38,380 bases of DNA, from contig VGDL01000034.1 of NCBI GenBank assembly GCA_016869735.1, positions 1 to 38,380 of the forward strand. Reading direction: 5' to 3'. The translations under genes were made by a program, and so were the position numbers. The notes beneath the pieces are model-generated. The model searched no databases and was not told the DNA's origin. It worked only from the letters and a program-made list of their open reading frames with translations. The stretch comes from Alphaproteobacteria bacterium. Its GTDB lineage: Bacteria; Pseudomonadota; Alphaproteobacteria; Acetobacterales; Acetobacteraceae. Below are positions 8,405 through 16,741 of this stretch, in pieces (position 1 is the first letter of the stretch; each line of letters opens with the position of its first letter).

Positions 8405-8914
8405 TCAGGCATTTCCTTGAACAGGGGCGGCGGCAGCCTGCTGCTGCGCGCGGCGATTCTGCCAAAGAGCGACGAAATCAATCGGCGCCAGCATCACGGG
8501 CGGGAAGCCGCCATCACGCGTCACCTCGGCCAGGATATTGCGCGCGAAGGGGAACAAAAGGCGCGGGCATTCCACCAGCAGCACGGGTTCCATCATCTCG
8601 GGCGCGATGCCGTTCAGGGTGAAAATACCGCAATAGACCAGCTCGGCGATGAAGGCCGGGGTATCCCCGGCAAGCTTGGCCTCACAGCGGATTTGCAGCG
8701 TAACCTCAAAATTCTCCTGGCCTTCCTGCAGGCGGCGGGCCTGGACATCCAGCGCAATATCAACCTTTGGCGCCTCACGCAGGTTGATGAAAATTTGCGG
8801 CGCGCCCGGCACTTCGAAGGACAGGTCCTTGGTGTATTGCAGATTAAGCGTTATGGGGCTGGGTGCCATTTGGCCGGGCCCATTGGCGGGTGTCGCGGTT
8901 GATTGTTCGGACAT
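8405..8914 (-). CDS. secB: Protein-export chaperone SecB
   Basis: A 169-residue cytosolic chaperone that holds preproteins unfolded and delivers them to SecA. The family pattern is clear: the YTKDLSFEVPGAPQIF start of the core, then VTLQIRCEAKL, AELVYCGIFTLNGI and CPRLLFPFARNILAEVTRDG, followed by GFPPVMLAPIDFVALW. N- and C-terminal extensions are Ala/Gln/Pro-rich and variable. The ATG follows AAAGG with a 7-nt spacer. It is upstream of hemH with 83 bp between, possibly co-transcribed. Confidence 0.97.
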   Translation of the reverse strand: MSEQSTATPANGPGQMAPSPITLNLQYTKDLSFEVPGAPQIFINLREAPKVDIALDVQARRLQEGQENFEVTLQIRCEAKLAGDTPAFIAELVYCGIFTLNGIAPEMMEPVLLVECPRLLFPFARNILAEVTRDGGFPPVMLAPIDFVALWQNRRAQQQAAAAPVQGNA

Positions 8915-9039
8915 ACGAAAACCTTTCGATACGGGGACGGCTAGGCCGCTTATTTGCGCCGGGCGGTAGCACGCGGGGGGCAGGGGGGCAAACCAAGTCC
9001 TTCTCTTTGCTCAGGCAGGTGGATCATGCGCGGCAGCGG

Positions 9040-10692
9040 CTACTTCACAATCGCCACACGCAGCGCATTCGTTGTCCCCGGCGTGCCAAAAGGTACACCC
9101 GCCGTCACCACCACCTCATCCCCGCTTTTGGCGAAGCCTTCATGCTGGGCGGCGCGGGTCGCACGTGCTACCATTTCTGTCATGGAGTGAATTTCGCTGA
9201 CCTCCAGCGAATGCACGCCCCAGATGAGCGCCATGCGCCGCGCGACGGCGCTGCTGGTGGTCAACCCCAGGATCGGGCAATGCGGCCGCTCCCGCGCCAC
9301 CCGCAGCGTGGTGGACCCGGTGGAGCTAAAGGTCGCAATCACCTCGGCCTCAATCGTCTCGGCCACCTGGCGCGCGGCGGTGGCGATGGCGCCGGCGCTG
9401 GAATGCTCAGGCGGCGGGCGCGCGGCATCGGTCAGGCGGCGCCAATCGGGGTCCTGTTCCACCCGCGCCACAATGCGGTCCATCATATTCACCGCCTCAT
9501 AGGGGTATTGCCCGGCGGCGGTCTCGGCTGAGAGCATCACCGCATCCGCGCCATCAAAAACGGCTGTGCCGACATCGGAAACCTCGGCGCGCGTCGGGCT
9601 TGGCGCGGTGATCATGCTTTCCAGCATTTGTGTTGCCACCACAACAGGTTTGCCGAGTGCGCGGGCCGTGCGCACGATGCGCTTTTGCGCGAGCGGCACT
9701 TCTTCTGGCGGCAATTCCACGCCCAAATCACCGCGCGCGACCATGACGCAATCGGTCAACGCCATGATGGCGTCGAGGTTTTCAAGCGCCTGGGGTTTTT
9801 CCAGCTTCACCATGATCCAGGCGCGCCCGGCGGCAATTTCCTTGGCTTCCGCCACATCTTCCGGGCGCTGCACGAAGGACAGCCCGATATACTCAACGCC
9901 CTGATCCAGCACGAAGGCCAGGTCCGCGCGGTCTTTCTCGGTCAATGCCGGGATGGGCAGCGCCACATCTGGCACATTCACGCCCTTGCGGTCTGAAAGT
10001 GGGCCGCCCACCACCACCTGGGTTTCCAGATGATCCGGGCGCTTGTGGGTGACACGCAGGCGCAGCTTGCCATCATCCAGCAATAGCGTGGTGCCGATCT
10101 GCGCCGCGGCGATGATTTCCGGATGCGGCAGATTGACGCGGCGGGCATCGCCGGGGGTGGGGTTCAGATCAAGCTTGAAGCTCTGCCCGGATTGCAATTG
10201 CACCCGCCCGGCCTGGAAGCGCCCAACGCGCAGCTTCGGTCCCTGCACATCGGCCAGGATGCCGATGGGGCGGCCCACCTTGGCCTCCACAGCGCGGATG
10301 GTGGCGATGCGCGCGGCGTGATCCTCATGGCTGCCATGGGAGAAGTTAAGCCGAAAGACATCGGCGCCAGCGCGGTGGAGCTTTTCGATCATCTCCGCAC
10401 TGCTGCTGGCGGGGCCGAGGGTTGCGATGATTTTGGTGCGGCGCCGGCGGCGCAGAACGGGGCGGGCCACCATGCGGGGCAATCCTTGTGTCTGAGATGC
10501 AGTTGGGGTCGGTGTCAGATCAGGCCGCAGGATTTCCGGCGCTAAGTTGAGCGCCTTGGCGATTTCCGCGACTCGGTCTTCCGGGATTCGTTTCCATTGC
10601 GAAACGGCTGCGGTGGAGATGCCAAGCGCGGCGGCGATCTGCTTGACGGTGCCGCGCCGGGCAAGAAGGGCTTCAAGGGCTGGATCTCGCAT
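9040..10692 (-). CDS. pyk: Pyruvate kinase with N-terminal YdaS/Cro-type HTH domain
   Basis: A 550-residue single frame. Residues 1-59 are a helix-turn-helix of the YdaS/Cro kind: QIAAALGISTAAVSQWKR as the HTH, then IPEDRVAEIAKAL and the typical ending LRPDL. A linker (60-73) leads to a complete pyruvate kinase (about 74-550): RRTKIIATLGPASS, FRLNFSHGSHEDH, DVQGPKLRVG, catalytic IMVKLEKPQALEN, VARGDLGVELP, ATQMLESMI and DGADAVMLSAETAAG. It makes pyruvate and ATP from PEP and ADP. The glycerate kinase gene 65 bp upstream supplies phosphoglycerate towards PEP, resembling ttuD-ttuE of tartrate utilisation. The full-length ATG has a weak ribosome site, whereas an internal ATG at 10473 has AAGGA; both forms may be made. 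The enzyme call is certain; the DNA-binding role of the head is inferred. Confidence 0.93.
   Translation of the reverse strand: MRDPALEALLARRGTVKQIAAALGISTAAVSQWKRIPEDRVAEIAKALNLAPEILRPDLTPTPTASQTQGLPRMVARPVLRRRRRTKIIATLGPASSSAEMIEKLHRAGADVFRLNFSHGSHEDHAARIATIRAVEAKVGRPIGILADVQGPKLRVGRFQAGRVQLQSGQSFKLDLNPTPGDARRVNLPHPEIIAAAQIGTTLLLDDGKLRLRVTHKRPDHLETQVVVGGPLSDRKGVNVPDVALPIPALTEKDRADLAFVLDQGVEYIGLSFVQRPEDVAEAKEIAAGRAWIMVKLEKPQALENLDAIMALTDCVMVARGDLGVELPPEEVPLAQKRIVRTARALGKPVVVATQMLESMITAPSPTRAEVSDVGTAVFDGADAVMLSAETAAGQYPYEAVNMMDRIVARVEQDPDWRRLTDAARPPPEHSSAGAIATAARQVAETIEAEVIATFSSTGSTTLRVARERPHCPILGLTTSSAVARRMALIWGVHSLEVSEIHSMTEMVARATRAAQHEGFAKSGDEVVVTAGVPFGTPGTTNALRVAIVK
10471..10487 (-). promoter_or_regulatory. 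Internal ribosome site and ATG inside pyk
   Basis: AAGGA at 10483-10487, a 9-nt spacer, then ATG at 10473-10471, in frame with pyk at codon 74 (MVARPVLRRRRRTKI). This is where an ordinary pyruvate kinase would begin. Translation from here would give a 477-residue enzyme without the HTH. Whether the site is used is not known. Confidence 0.55.
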
Positions 10693-10710
10693 GAATGTAT
10701 CTTAGCAAAA

Positions 10711-10762
10711 TTAAGCTTAAATACCACCAAAAATCCGCGCGACTTAATTTTTAAAAGTTAAG
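10711..10762. promoter_or_regulatory. Candidate operator: two AT-rich palindromes with TTAAG half-sites
   Basis: TTAAGCTTAA (10711-10720) is a perfect 10-bp palindrome 18 bp ahead of the pyk ATG. A 20-bp palindrome at 10743-10762 pairs in 9 of 10 positions and overlaps the glycerate kinase stop codon. Each has the half-site TTAAG once in each orientation, so four copies sit in 52 bp of AT-rich DNA inside a GC-rich region. This is what an operator for a dimeric HTH protein looks like, and the downstream gene encodes one. No firm -35/-10 pair was assigned. Confidence 0.55.
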
Positions 10763-12038
10763 CCACCAGAAGCGCGCGAAAATCATTCACATTGGTCAGC
10801 GTCGGCCCGGTCACCACCAGATCGCCCAGCGTCTGGAACAGGCGATAGCTGTCATGCCCGGCCAAAACCGCGCGGGGGTCAAGGCCAGCCGCGCGGGCGC
10901 GGGCCAGCGTATCTGGGGTGGCAATGGCGCCGGCATTATCCTCCGACCCGTCAACGCCATCCGTGTCGCCCATCAAAGCCCAGATGCCAGGCACCCCGGC
11001 CAAGCCAAGCGCGCAGCCGAGCAAGCATTCCACGTTCCGCCCGCCGCGCCCGGGCTTGGGGTTGCGGATGGTGACCGTGGTCTCCCCGCCCGAAAGCAGA
11101 ATCGTCGGGCCGGGCAAGGGGTGGCCATGGGTGGCGGCGGAACGGGCAATGCCGGCGAGTGCGGTGCCCAATTCCCGTGCCTCGCCTTCAAGCGCATCGC
11201 CCAGAATCAAAGGCGTCAGGCCAAGACCGCGCGCGGCAGCGGCGGCGGCTTCCAAGGCCATGGCGGGGGTGGCGATGAAGCGGAAATCGGGCGTGCCCAG
11301 GCGCGGGTCGCCGGATTTCGGGCTCTCCTCCACGCCTGCCGCCAGATGCGCCATGACTGCTTCCTGCAATGCCATCCCGTAATGCGCCACCAGGGCGCGC
11401 GCATCGGCAAAGCTGGAAGGGTCCGGCACGGTGGGGCCAGAGGCGATCACACTCGGGTCATCCCCCGGCACATCGGAAATCGCGAGCGTCACCACGCGCG
11501 CGGGATGCGCGGCGGCGGCCAGCCGCCCACCGGAAAAGGCGGAAAGATGCCGGCGGATGCAGTTCATTTCATGGATGGTGGCGCCGGAAGCGAGCAGCGC
11601 CTTATTCACCGCAATCAGCTCCTCCAGTGTCAGGCCGGGGGCGGGCAGCGTCGTCAGCGAAGACCCGCCGCCCGAGACCAAAAACAGCACCAGATCATCC
11701 CCCCCGGCACCCCGCGCCACGTCCAGCAAGGCCGCTGCGGCCTTGGCCCCGGCAGCATCTGGCACGGGGTGGGAGGCTTCCAGCACGCGCACCCGCTTGG
11801 TCGGGTAGCCATGGCCATAGCGGGTCACGACCAGGCCCTCGATGGGCGCATCGGGCCAAGCATCTTCGACCGCCGCCGCCATGACGGCGGCGGATTTCCC
11901 AGCCCCCAGCACAATCACCCGCCCGCGCGGGCGTTCCGGCAAATGCCGCGCCAGCACCTGGCGCGGATCGGCGCTGGCAATGGCAGCGTCGAAAACCTGC
12001 CGAAGGGCGGTGCGGGCGGATGCATCGGTGAATGCCAT
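10758..12038 (-). CDS. Glycerate kinase, MOFRL family (TtuD-type)
   Basis: A 426-residue kinase of the GckA/TtuD family with an N-terminal DUF4147 domain and a C-terminal MOFRL domain. Seen are VIVLGAGKSAAVMAAA, ASHPVPDAAG, LFLVSGGGSSL, the INKALLASGATIHEMNCIRRH region, and ILLSGGETTVTI followed by GRGGRNVECLLG and LMGDTDGVDGSEDNAGA. It phosphorylates D-glycerate (family members give 2-phosphoglycerate); older annotation calls these hydroxypyruvate reductases. The ATG at 12038 follows AGAGGA at 8 nt; the frame stays open upstream but that part is antisense to the divergent DUF1244 gene. Pyruvate kinase follows directly, so together they take glycerate to pyruvate with enolase. Confidence 0.92.
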   Translation of the reverse strand: MAFTDASARTALRQVFDAAIASADPRQVLARHLPERPRGRVIVLGAGKSAAVMAAAVEDAWPDAPIEGLVVTRYGHGYPTKRVRVLEASHPVPDAAGAKAAAALLDVARGAGGDDLVLFLVSGGGSSLTTLPAPGLTLEELIAVNKALLASGATIHEMNCIRRHLSAFSGGRLAAAAHPARVVTLAISDVPGDDPSVIASGPTVPDPSSFADARALVAHYGMALQEAVMAHLAAGVEESPKSGDPRLGTPDFRFIATPAMALEAAAAAARGLGLTPLILGDALEGEARELGTALAGIARSAATHGHPLPGPTILLSGGETTVTIRNPKPGRGGRNVECLLGCALGLAGVPGIWALMGDTDGVDGSEDNAGAIATPDTLARARAAGLDPRAVLAGHDSYRLFQTLGDLVVTGPTLTNVNDFRALLVA

Positions 12039-12119
12039 GGCGGTGATCCTCTTTCGGGAAGAGTATGGCGAAGTCGCGCCGAATGGGCCATCTATGACGC
12101 GATGGATCAGGAGGCCCCC

Positions 12120-12428
12120 ATGCCCGAAATCGACAAGGCAACCCAGACAGAGCTTGAAGCCGCTGCCTTCCGCCGGCTGGTGGAACATCTGCGTGGACGC
12201 ACCGATGTTCAGAATATTGATATGATGAATCTGGCCGGCTTCTGCCGGAATTGCCTGAGCAAATGGTATCGCGCCGCAGCCGAGGAAAAGGGCCTGTCGC
12301 TGACCGACCCGGAAGCGCGGGAGATCATCTACGGCATGCCATACAAGGAATGGCAGGCGCAGTTTCAGAAGGAAGCGTCGCCTGAGCAAAAGGCGAAATT
12401 CACGGCCTCCAGCCAGGGGCAACATTGA
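12120..12428 (+). CDS. DUF1244 family protein
   Basis: A 102-residue soluble protein of the DUF1244 family, widespread in proteobacteria and without a known function. The hallmark is NIDMMNLAGFCRNCLSKWY with two cysteines three residues apart (CRNC), then DPEAREIIYGMPYKEWQ. The ATG at 12120 has a perfect AGGAGG with a 5-nt spacer; an upstream in-frame ATG at 12102 is less likely. It is divergent from the glycerate kinase gene across 81 bp and is followed closely by gapR, an order I recall from other alphaproteobacteria. Confidence 0.93.
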   Translation: MPEIDKATQTELEAAAFRRLVEHLRGRTDVQNIDMMNLAGFCRNCLSKWYRAAAEEKGLSLTDPEAREIIYGMPYKEWQAQFQKEASPEQKAKFTASSQGQH

Positions 12429-12481
12429 TGGCCGGCGCACCCAAGGCTAAAGCGTCTGGCCTTCACACTGAGGAACGCAGA

Positions 12482-12751
12482 ATGGCCCAGGCCCCGAGCA
12501 AGCAAGAAAATACGGAAGTCGGCGGCATTGCCGGGGAAAGGCTGCGGTCCATCGTGGAGCGCATTGAACGCCTGGAAGAAGAAAAAAAGGCGCTGTCCAG
12601 CGACATCAAGGACATTTTCGCGGAAGCGAAATCCGCCGGGTTTGATGTAAAGGTGCTGCGCGCCGTGATACGGCTGCGCAAGCAGGAACCGGCGGAAGTG
12701 GAAGAACAGGAAACGCTGCTCGATCTCTATCGCCGCGCGCTCGGCATGTAG
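12482..12751 (+). CDS. gapR: GapR-like nucleoid-associated protein (DUF2312)
   Basis: An 89-residue protein matching DUF2312/GapR in length and pattern: LRSIVERIERLEEEKKAL (coiled-coil helix), then DIKDIFAEAKSAGFDVKVL, AVIRLRKQEP and EEQETLLDLYRRALGM. GapR of Caulobacter binds overtwisted AT-rich DNA as a ring-like tetramer and supports replication and topoisomerase action. The chosen ATG at 12482 has GAGGA at 8 nt and gives the family length. Alternative in-frame starts at 12425 (TTG) and 12428 (ATG overlapping the DUF1244 stop) would add 18-19 residues. It forms an operon with DUF1244. Confidence 0.9.
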   Translation: MAQAPSKQENTEVGGIAGERLRSIVERIERLEEEKKALSSDIKDIFAEAKSAGFDVKVLRAVIRLRKQEPAEVEEQETLLDLYRRALGM

Positions 12752-12780
12752 CGCGCGGCCAAGATTGCGCGGCGAAATAC

Positions 12781-15045
12781 CTACTCCACCGCCGCGCGGC
12801 GCTGGCCAGAGCCATTCCGGATACGGACGTAATGATCCGTGCCATGGCCGGGGTTGTTGATGTAGAATTCATCGCGCGGGAATACATCAGTCAAAGGCGC
12901 TTCTTCGCGCTTTTGACCAGGTAGCCAGTGCATCGGCGCGCCGGCGAAAAGGCTGGCCCAATCGCTGAATTCCTTATTGCCGGCCAGCAAATGTGCCAGA
13001 TGCGCGGGACGCGCGAATTCCTGCGCAAGCTTGGCTGGGTCGAAGGGAATCGGATCACTCGACCCGATCATGACCCCCGCCGGCATCAGCAATAGCGCAT
13101 GGGGAAAGACGGCGGCGAAGGTTTCAACCGCGCGCTGCGTTGGCGCCCATTGGATGTAAAGCCCACCAGGCGCAAGGCGCCTGCGCGCCTGATCAATGAA
13201 TTCCGCGCTATAGAGAAGGCCGGAATGGGACCCCTGCGGCAGAATGGCATCGGCTTCGATGATATCGTAGAGCGTTTCTTCCTTGGCCAGCGTCCGGCGC
13301 CCATCGCCATATTCCATCTGCCAGCGCTGATCCTTGAACATGCGCGCGATGGGACCATTGGGGTAGTGCTGGCCGATTTCCTCCAGCGCCGTCAGGACGG
13401 GCCCGACCAATTCAATGGCGCGGATTTGGCTTTCCGGGCGAATACCCGCCGCCCAGGGCGTACCACCACTACCCACGCCAATCACCAACACATTCTTGGG
13501 ATCAGGATGAATAAGCGGTCCAACCGCGCCCAGGAATTGATGGATGGAAAGGAAGGGGATGCGCCCCTGGCTGAAGCCCTGGATGAAGAAGGGGCCTTCC
13601 GCCACGCCATCCCCGCCCTTGCTGTCTCGGAAAAACGCAATGCCGGAACGATCCTCGGCCCAGGCAACCATATGGCCCGGCCCTTCGGCATGCATGCGCG
13701 ACCAAAGCCCGGCATTGCCCGGCATGAGCATGAGTGCCAGCGCAGAAGCAATGGCAAGGCCCCCTTCCACGGGCCGCCGCCAGCCACCATGCCAAAGCCA
13801 GCCTAGCAGCAGCAAAAGCGACAGCGCCGCCAGAAGTTTCAGCGTGCCCGCGGTGCCCAGGAAATGCAGCGTGATCAGGCCGGTGAAAATGGACCCCGCC
13901 GCATTGCCGGCAATATTGGCCAATTGCACCCAGCCTACGCGTGTGCCGACACTCGCCAAATCCCGCTGCACGGCGCGCTGCACGAAGGCGAAGGTCATGC
14001 CAATCAGGAAGGAAGGCGGCCCCACCACAACCACCGCAAGGAAAATCATCATCGCCAGTGCGCCGCCATGCAGGCGCGAATGATCCACCGCCATCAGATC
14101 GGCAATCGGCCAAAGCGGCATCGCGAGCCAAAGAGCCGCGAGCAAAACCAAAGCCAGAACAAAGCCGGCACCCTGGGTGATGAAAAAAGCCGGGCGGGGA
14201 TCCTTCAAGTGGCGGACCATGCGCGCCGCCACGGCCATGCCAAGCCCATCAGCCAGTAGGAAAATCCCAAGCACGGTCGGGAAAAGATAGGCGTGGTATT
14301 GCCCAACCTGGCCCATGATTCGGACCCAAAGGATTTCCAGCGCCACAATCACATAGCCGGAAAGAAAGACCAGGAAGCACCAAAGCGGCAGGCTGCCAAA
14401 AGGCGCATCGCCATCCTTGGCGGCGGGGCTTGGCGCGGGCAAGGGCAGGCCACGGAGTTGCGGCAGTAGCGAAAGCGCCAGCAGGGCCGCGAAAATCTCA
14501 AGGCCCGCGGCCAGCCAAAGCGCGCCGACAAAGCCAAGATTGCCCACCAGCACCCAGCCACCAAGCAAAGCGCCAAGCCCGGCGCCAAAAGTATTCAGCC
14601 CGTAAAGCGTGCCGATCCGTTCCGCTACTGTATCAAGCGCCGTTGAAACCGCGCGCGCCAGCAAGGGAAGCGAAGCGCCCATCAGCGTGGTGGGCAGAAC
14701 AAGGCCAGCGAAGCAAAGCGCGAAAATCATCGCCGGGTCATCCACCACCCCGGCCAAATCTGTCGCCAGCCAATCATACAAAAATGTCTTGGACAACAGG
14801 GCAAAAATGCCAACGCCGATTTCCGCAATGGCAAAGCCAATCAGTGCGCGCGCTGGCGTGATGCGGTCAGCGATCTTCGCGCCAATGATCGAACCAATGC
14901 CAAGCCCGGCAAGAAAAGCGCCCACGACCAGGGCTGCGGAAATCGTGTCCGATCCCGCGAAAATGCCCAGCATCCGCTGCCAGACAATCTGACACAGCAG
15001 CGCGGCAAAGCCCGACGCAAAAAAGGCAACGGCCAAACGAGGCAT
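12781..15045 (-). CDS. Membrane protein with C-terminal spermidine-synthase-like domain
   Basis: A 754-residue fusion. About two thirds is a polytopic membrane part of a dozen or more hydrophobic segments (ending near LKLLAALSLLLLLGWLW). The remainder is a cytosolic Rossmann methyltransferase-like domain of the spermidine synthase family with the nucleotide motif VLVIGVGSGGT, ELVGPVL, GDGRRTL and YDIIEADA, followed by YSAEFIDQARRRLAPGG. The position that is Asp in true aminopropyltransferases reads EADA, so polyamine synthesis is not assured. Such fusions are common and largely uncharacterised. The start was set at ATG 15045 (GGGGGAG 10 nt upstream); a GTG at 15081 is an alternative. It is convergent with gapR and divergent from the ThDP enzyme. 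Confidence 0.85.
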   Translation of the reverse strand: MPRLAVAFFASGFAALLCQIVWQRMLGIFAGSDTISAALVVGAFLAGLGIGSIIGAKIADRITPARALIGFAIAEIGVGIFALLSKTFLYDWLATDLAGVVDDPAMIFALCFAGLVLPTTLMGASLPLLARAVSTALDTVAERIGTLYGLNTFGAGLGALLGGWVLVGNLGFVGALWLAAGLEIFAALLALSLLPQLRGLPLPAPSPAAKDGDAPFGSLPLWCFLVFLSGYVIVALEILWVRIMGQVGQYHAYLFPTVLGIFLLADGLGMAVAARMVRHLKDPRPAFFITQGAGFVLALVLLAALWLAMPLWPIADLMAVDHSRLHGGALAMMIFLAVVVVGPPSFLIGMTFAFVQRAVQRDLASVGTRVGWVQLANIAGNAAGSIFTGLITLHFLGTAGTLKLLAALSLLLLLGWLWHGGWRRPVEGGLAIASALALMLMPGNAGLWSRMHAEGPGHMVAWAEDRSGIAFFRDSKGGDGVAEGPFFIQGFSQGRIPFLSIHQFLGAVGPLIHPDPKNVLVIGVGSGGTPWAAGIRPESQIRAIELVGPVLTALEEIGQHYPNGPIARMFKDQRWQMEYGDGRRTLAKEETLYDIIEADAILPQGSHSGLLYSAEFIDQARRRLAPGGLYIQWAPTQRAVETFAAVFPHALLLMPAGVMIGSSDPIPFDPAKLAQEFARPAHLAHLLAGNKEFSDWASLFAGAPMHWLPGQKREEAPLTDVFPRDEFYINNPGHGTDHYVRIRNGSGQRRAAVE

Positions 15046-15200
15046 GACCGGAAAGCTCCCCCAGAAGCGGTTTTCGATCACCGCGTTGTTATTTCTCGCG
15101 GCAAATTACGGCGAAATTACCGCATGGCAAGCCCCACATCTTGCCCGAAGCCATGGCTCGGCGCACGCTGCGCCCCATAACGCCAAGTGGAGAGTCGGCA

Positions 15201-16739
15201 ATGAATGGTGCGGAAAGCCTGGTCCATACACTCATAGGTAGCGGGGTTGATGTTTGTTTCTCCAACCCTGGCACGAGTGAGATGCAATTCGTGGCAGCTT
15301 TAGACCGGATTCCGGGGATGCGCTGCGTGCTGGGCTTGCAGGAAAATGTCGTGACCGGGATGGCGGATGGCTATTGGCGCATGGCGGAAAAGCCGGCCTG
15401 CACCTTGCTGCATTGCGGCCCGGGCCTCGCTAACGGTTTGGCCAATCTGCATAATGCGCGGCGCGCCCGGTCCGGCATTGTGAATATCACCGGGGACCAC
15501 GCCACCTATCATCGCCCCTATGACGCGCCGCTGACCGCCGATACGGAAGGCTTCGCCCGCGGTGTTTCGGCCTGGGTGCGGACTTCCACCGATTCAACCA
15601 AGGTGGGGGCGGATGCGGCCGTGGCCGTGCAGGCCGCGCGGACCTCGCCGGGCCAAATCGCGACCCTGATCCTGCCCGCCGATACCGCCTGGAATGATGG
15701 CGGCGTGGTGGCGGCAGCCCTGCCGTTGCCCACCGTGCCGGAAGCGGACCCGCATGCCATCCGCAATGCTGCGCGCATCCTGCGTGAGAAGAAGAATGTG
15801 CTGATCCTGCTGGGCGGCCCCAGCCTGAGGGAAGGGGCGCAGCTGCACGCCTACCGCATTGCGGAAGCCACCGGCGCGCGGCTGCTGGCTGAGGGCTCCA
15901 ATGGTCGCACCCAGCGCGGGCGCGGGCGCATCGCCCTTGAACGCGTGCCTTATTATGTGGACCAGGCCGTGGATGCGCTGAAATGGGTGGAGCATCTGAT
16001 CCTGGTGAATGCCAAGGCGCCGGTTGGCTTCTTTGGCTATCCGGGCAAGCCTTCATTGCATTACCCGGCCAATACGGAAGTGCATGTGCTGACGCGCTAT
16101 GAACAGAATGCCGAACTGGCCTTGGCGGCGCTGGCCGCAGAAGTGAACGCGCCCGCCATCGCCATCCCTGATCGTGGTCCGCGCCCGGAAGTGGTGCGCG
16201 GCGCGCCAACACCGGAAGGGCTGGCGCGCGTGCTGGGCGCGCTGATGCCGGAAGATGCGATCATCGCCGATGAGAGCGTGTCTTACGGTCGCGGCTTCTT
16301 CCCCGAAACGCATAACGCGCCGCCGCATGATTGGTTGCAGATCACGGGTGGCGCGATTGGCTGCGGCATGCCCTTGGCAACAGGTGCCGCGGTTGGTGGC
16401 GGTGGCCGGCGCGTGATCAATATGCAGGCCGATGGTTCGGCCATGTATACGGTGCAATCGCTTTGGACTCAGGCGCGCGAAAAGCTGCCTGTGACCACGG
16501 TGATCATCTCCAACCGCAAATACGCGATCCTGCTTGGCGAATACCGCAATGTCGGCGCCAATCCGGGCCGCACGGCGATGGATATGATGGACCTTGGCAA
16601 TCCTGATATCGGTTGGGTGAAAATGGCCGAAAGCATGGGCGTGGAAGCGGCGCAGGCCACCACGCTTGATCAGGTTGCTGACATGATGAGCCAAAGCTTC
16701 GCGCGTCCTGGCCCCTTCCTCATTGAATTGGTGGTGTGA
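15201..16739 (+). CDS. Thiamine-diphosphate-dependent enzyme, acetolactate synthase-like
   Basis: A 512-residue ThDP enzyme of the decarboxylase/acetolactate synthase superfamily. It has the PYR domain with catalytic Glu48 in LGLQENVVTGMADGYWR, a short central domain (about 190-340) and the PP domain with the cofactor motif MQADGSAMYTVQSLW running to SNRKYAIL. It is shorter than biosynthetic IlvB (about 560-590) and has no regulatory-subunit gene beside it, so it is likelier a catabolic decarboxylase or lyase than branched-chain synthesis. The ATG at 15201 follows GGAGA at 8 nt. The SDR gene begins 2 bp after its stop, so the aldehyde or ketone product may be reduced or oxidised by the SDR (inference). 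Confidence 0.85.
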   Translation: MNGAESLVHTLIGSGVDVCFSNPGTSEMQFVAALDRIPGMRCVLGLQENVVTGMADGYWRMAEKPACTLLHCGPGLANGLANLHNARRARSGIVNITGDHATYHRPYDAPLTADTEGFARGVSAWVRTSTDSTKVGADAAVAVQAARTSPGQIATLILPADTAWNDGGVVAAALPLPTVPEADPHAIRNAARILREKKNVLILLGGPSLREGAQLHAYRIAEATGARLLAEGSNGRTQRGRGRIALERVPYYVDQAVDALKWVEHLILVNAKAPVGFFGYPGKPSLHYPANTEVHVLTRYEQNAELALAALAAEVNAPAIAIPDRGPRPEVVRGAPTPEGLARVLGALMPEDAIIADESVSYGRGFFPETHNAPPHDWLQITGGAIGCGMPLATGAAVGGGGRRVINMQADGSAMYTVQSLWTQAREKLPVTTVIISNRKYAILLGEYRNVGANPGRTAMDMMDLGNPDIGWVKMAESMGVEAAQATTLDQVADMMSQSFARPGPFLIELVV

Positions 16740-16741
16740 AC

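Noticed and set aside
10040-10700. Separate HTH gene in front of pyruvate kinase
   Set aside because: There is no stop codon or frame change between the HTH and the enzyme; the only evidence for separation is the internal start, reported as such.
10854-12119. Long plus-strand open frame leading into DUF1244
   Set aside because: It is antisense to the glycerate kinase; its sequence is low-complexity and the real gene starts at ATG 12120 with AGGAGG.
12039-12440. In-frame N-terminal extension of the glycerate kinase
   Set aside because: It overlaps the divergent DUF1244 gene and lacks family similarity; ATG 12038 has AGAGGA and gives the usual length.
15201-16739. Biosynthetic acetolactate synthase IlvB
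   Set aside because: Too short, no ilvN beside it, and coupled to an SDR.
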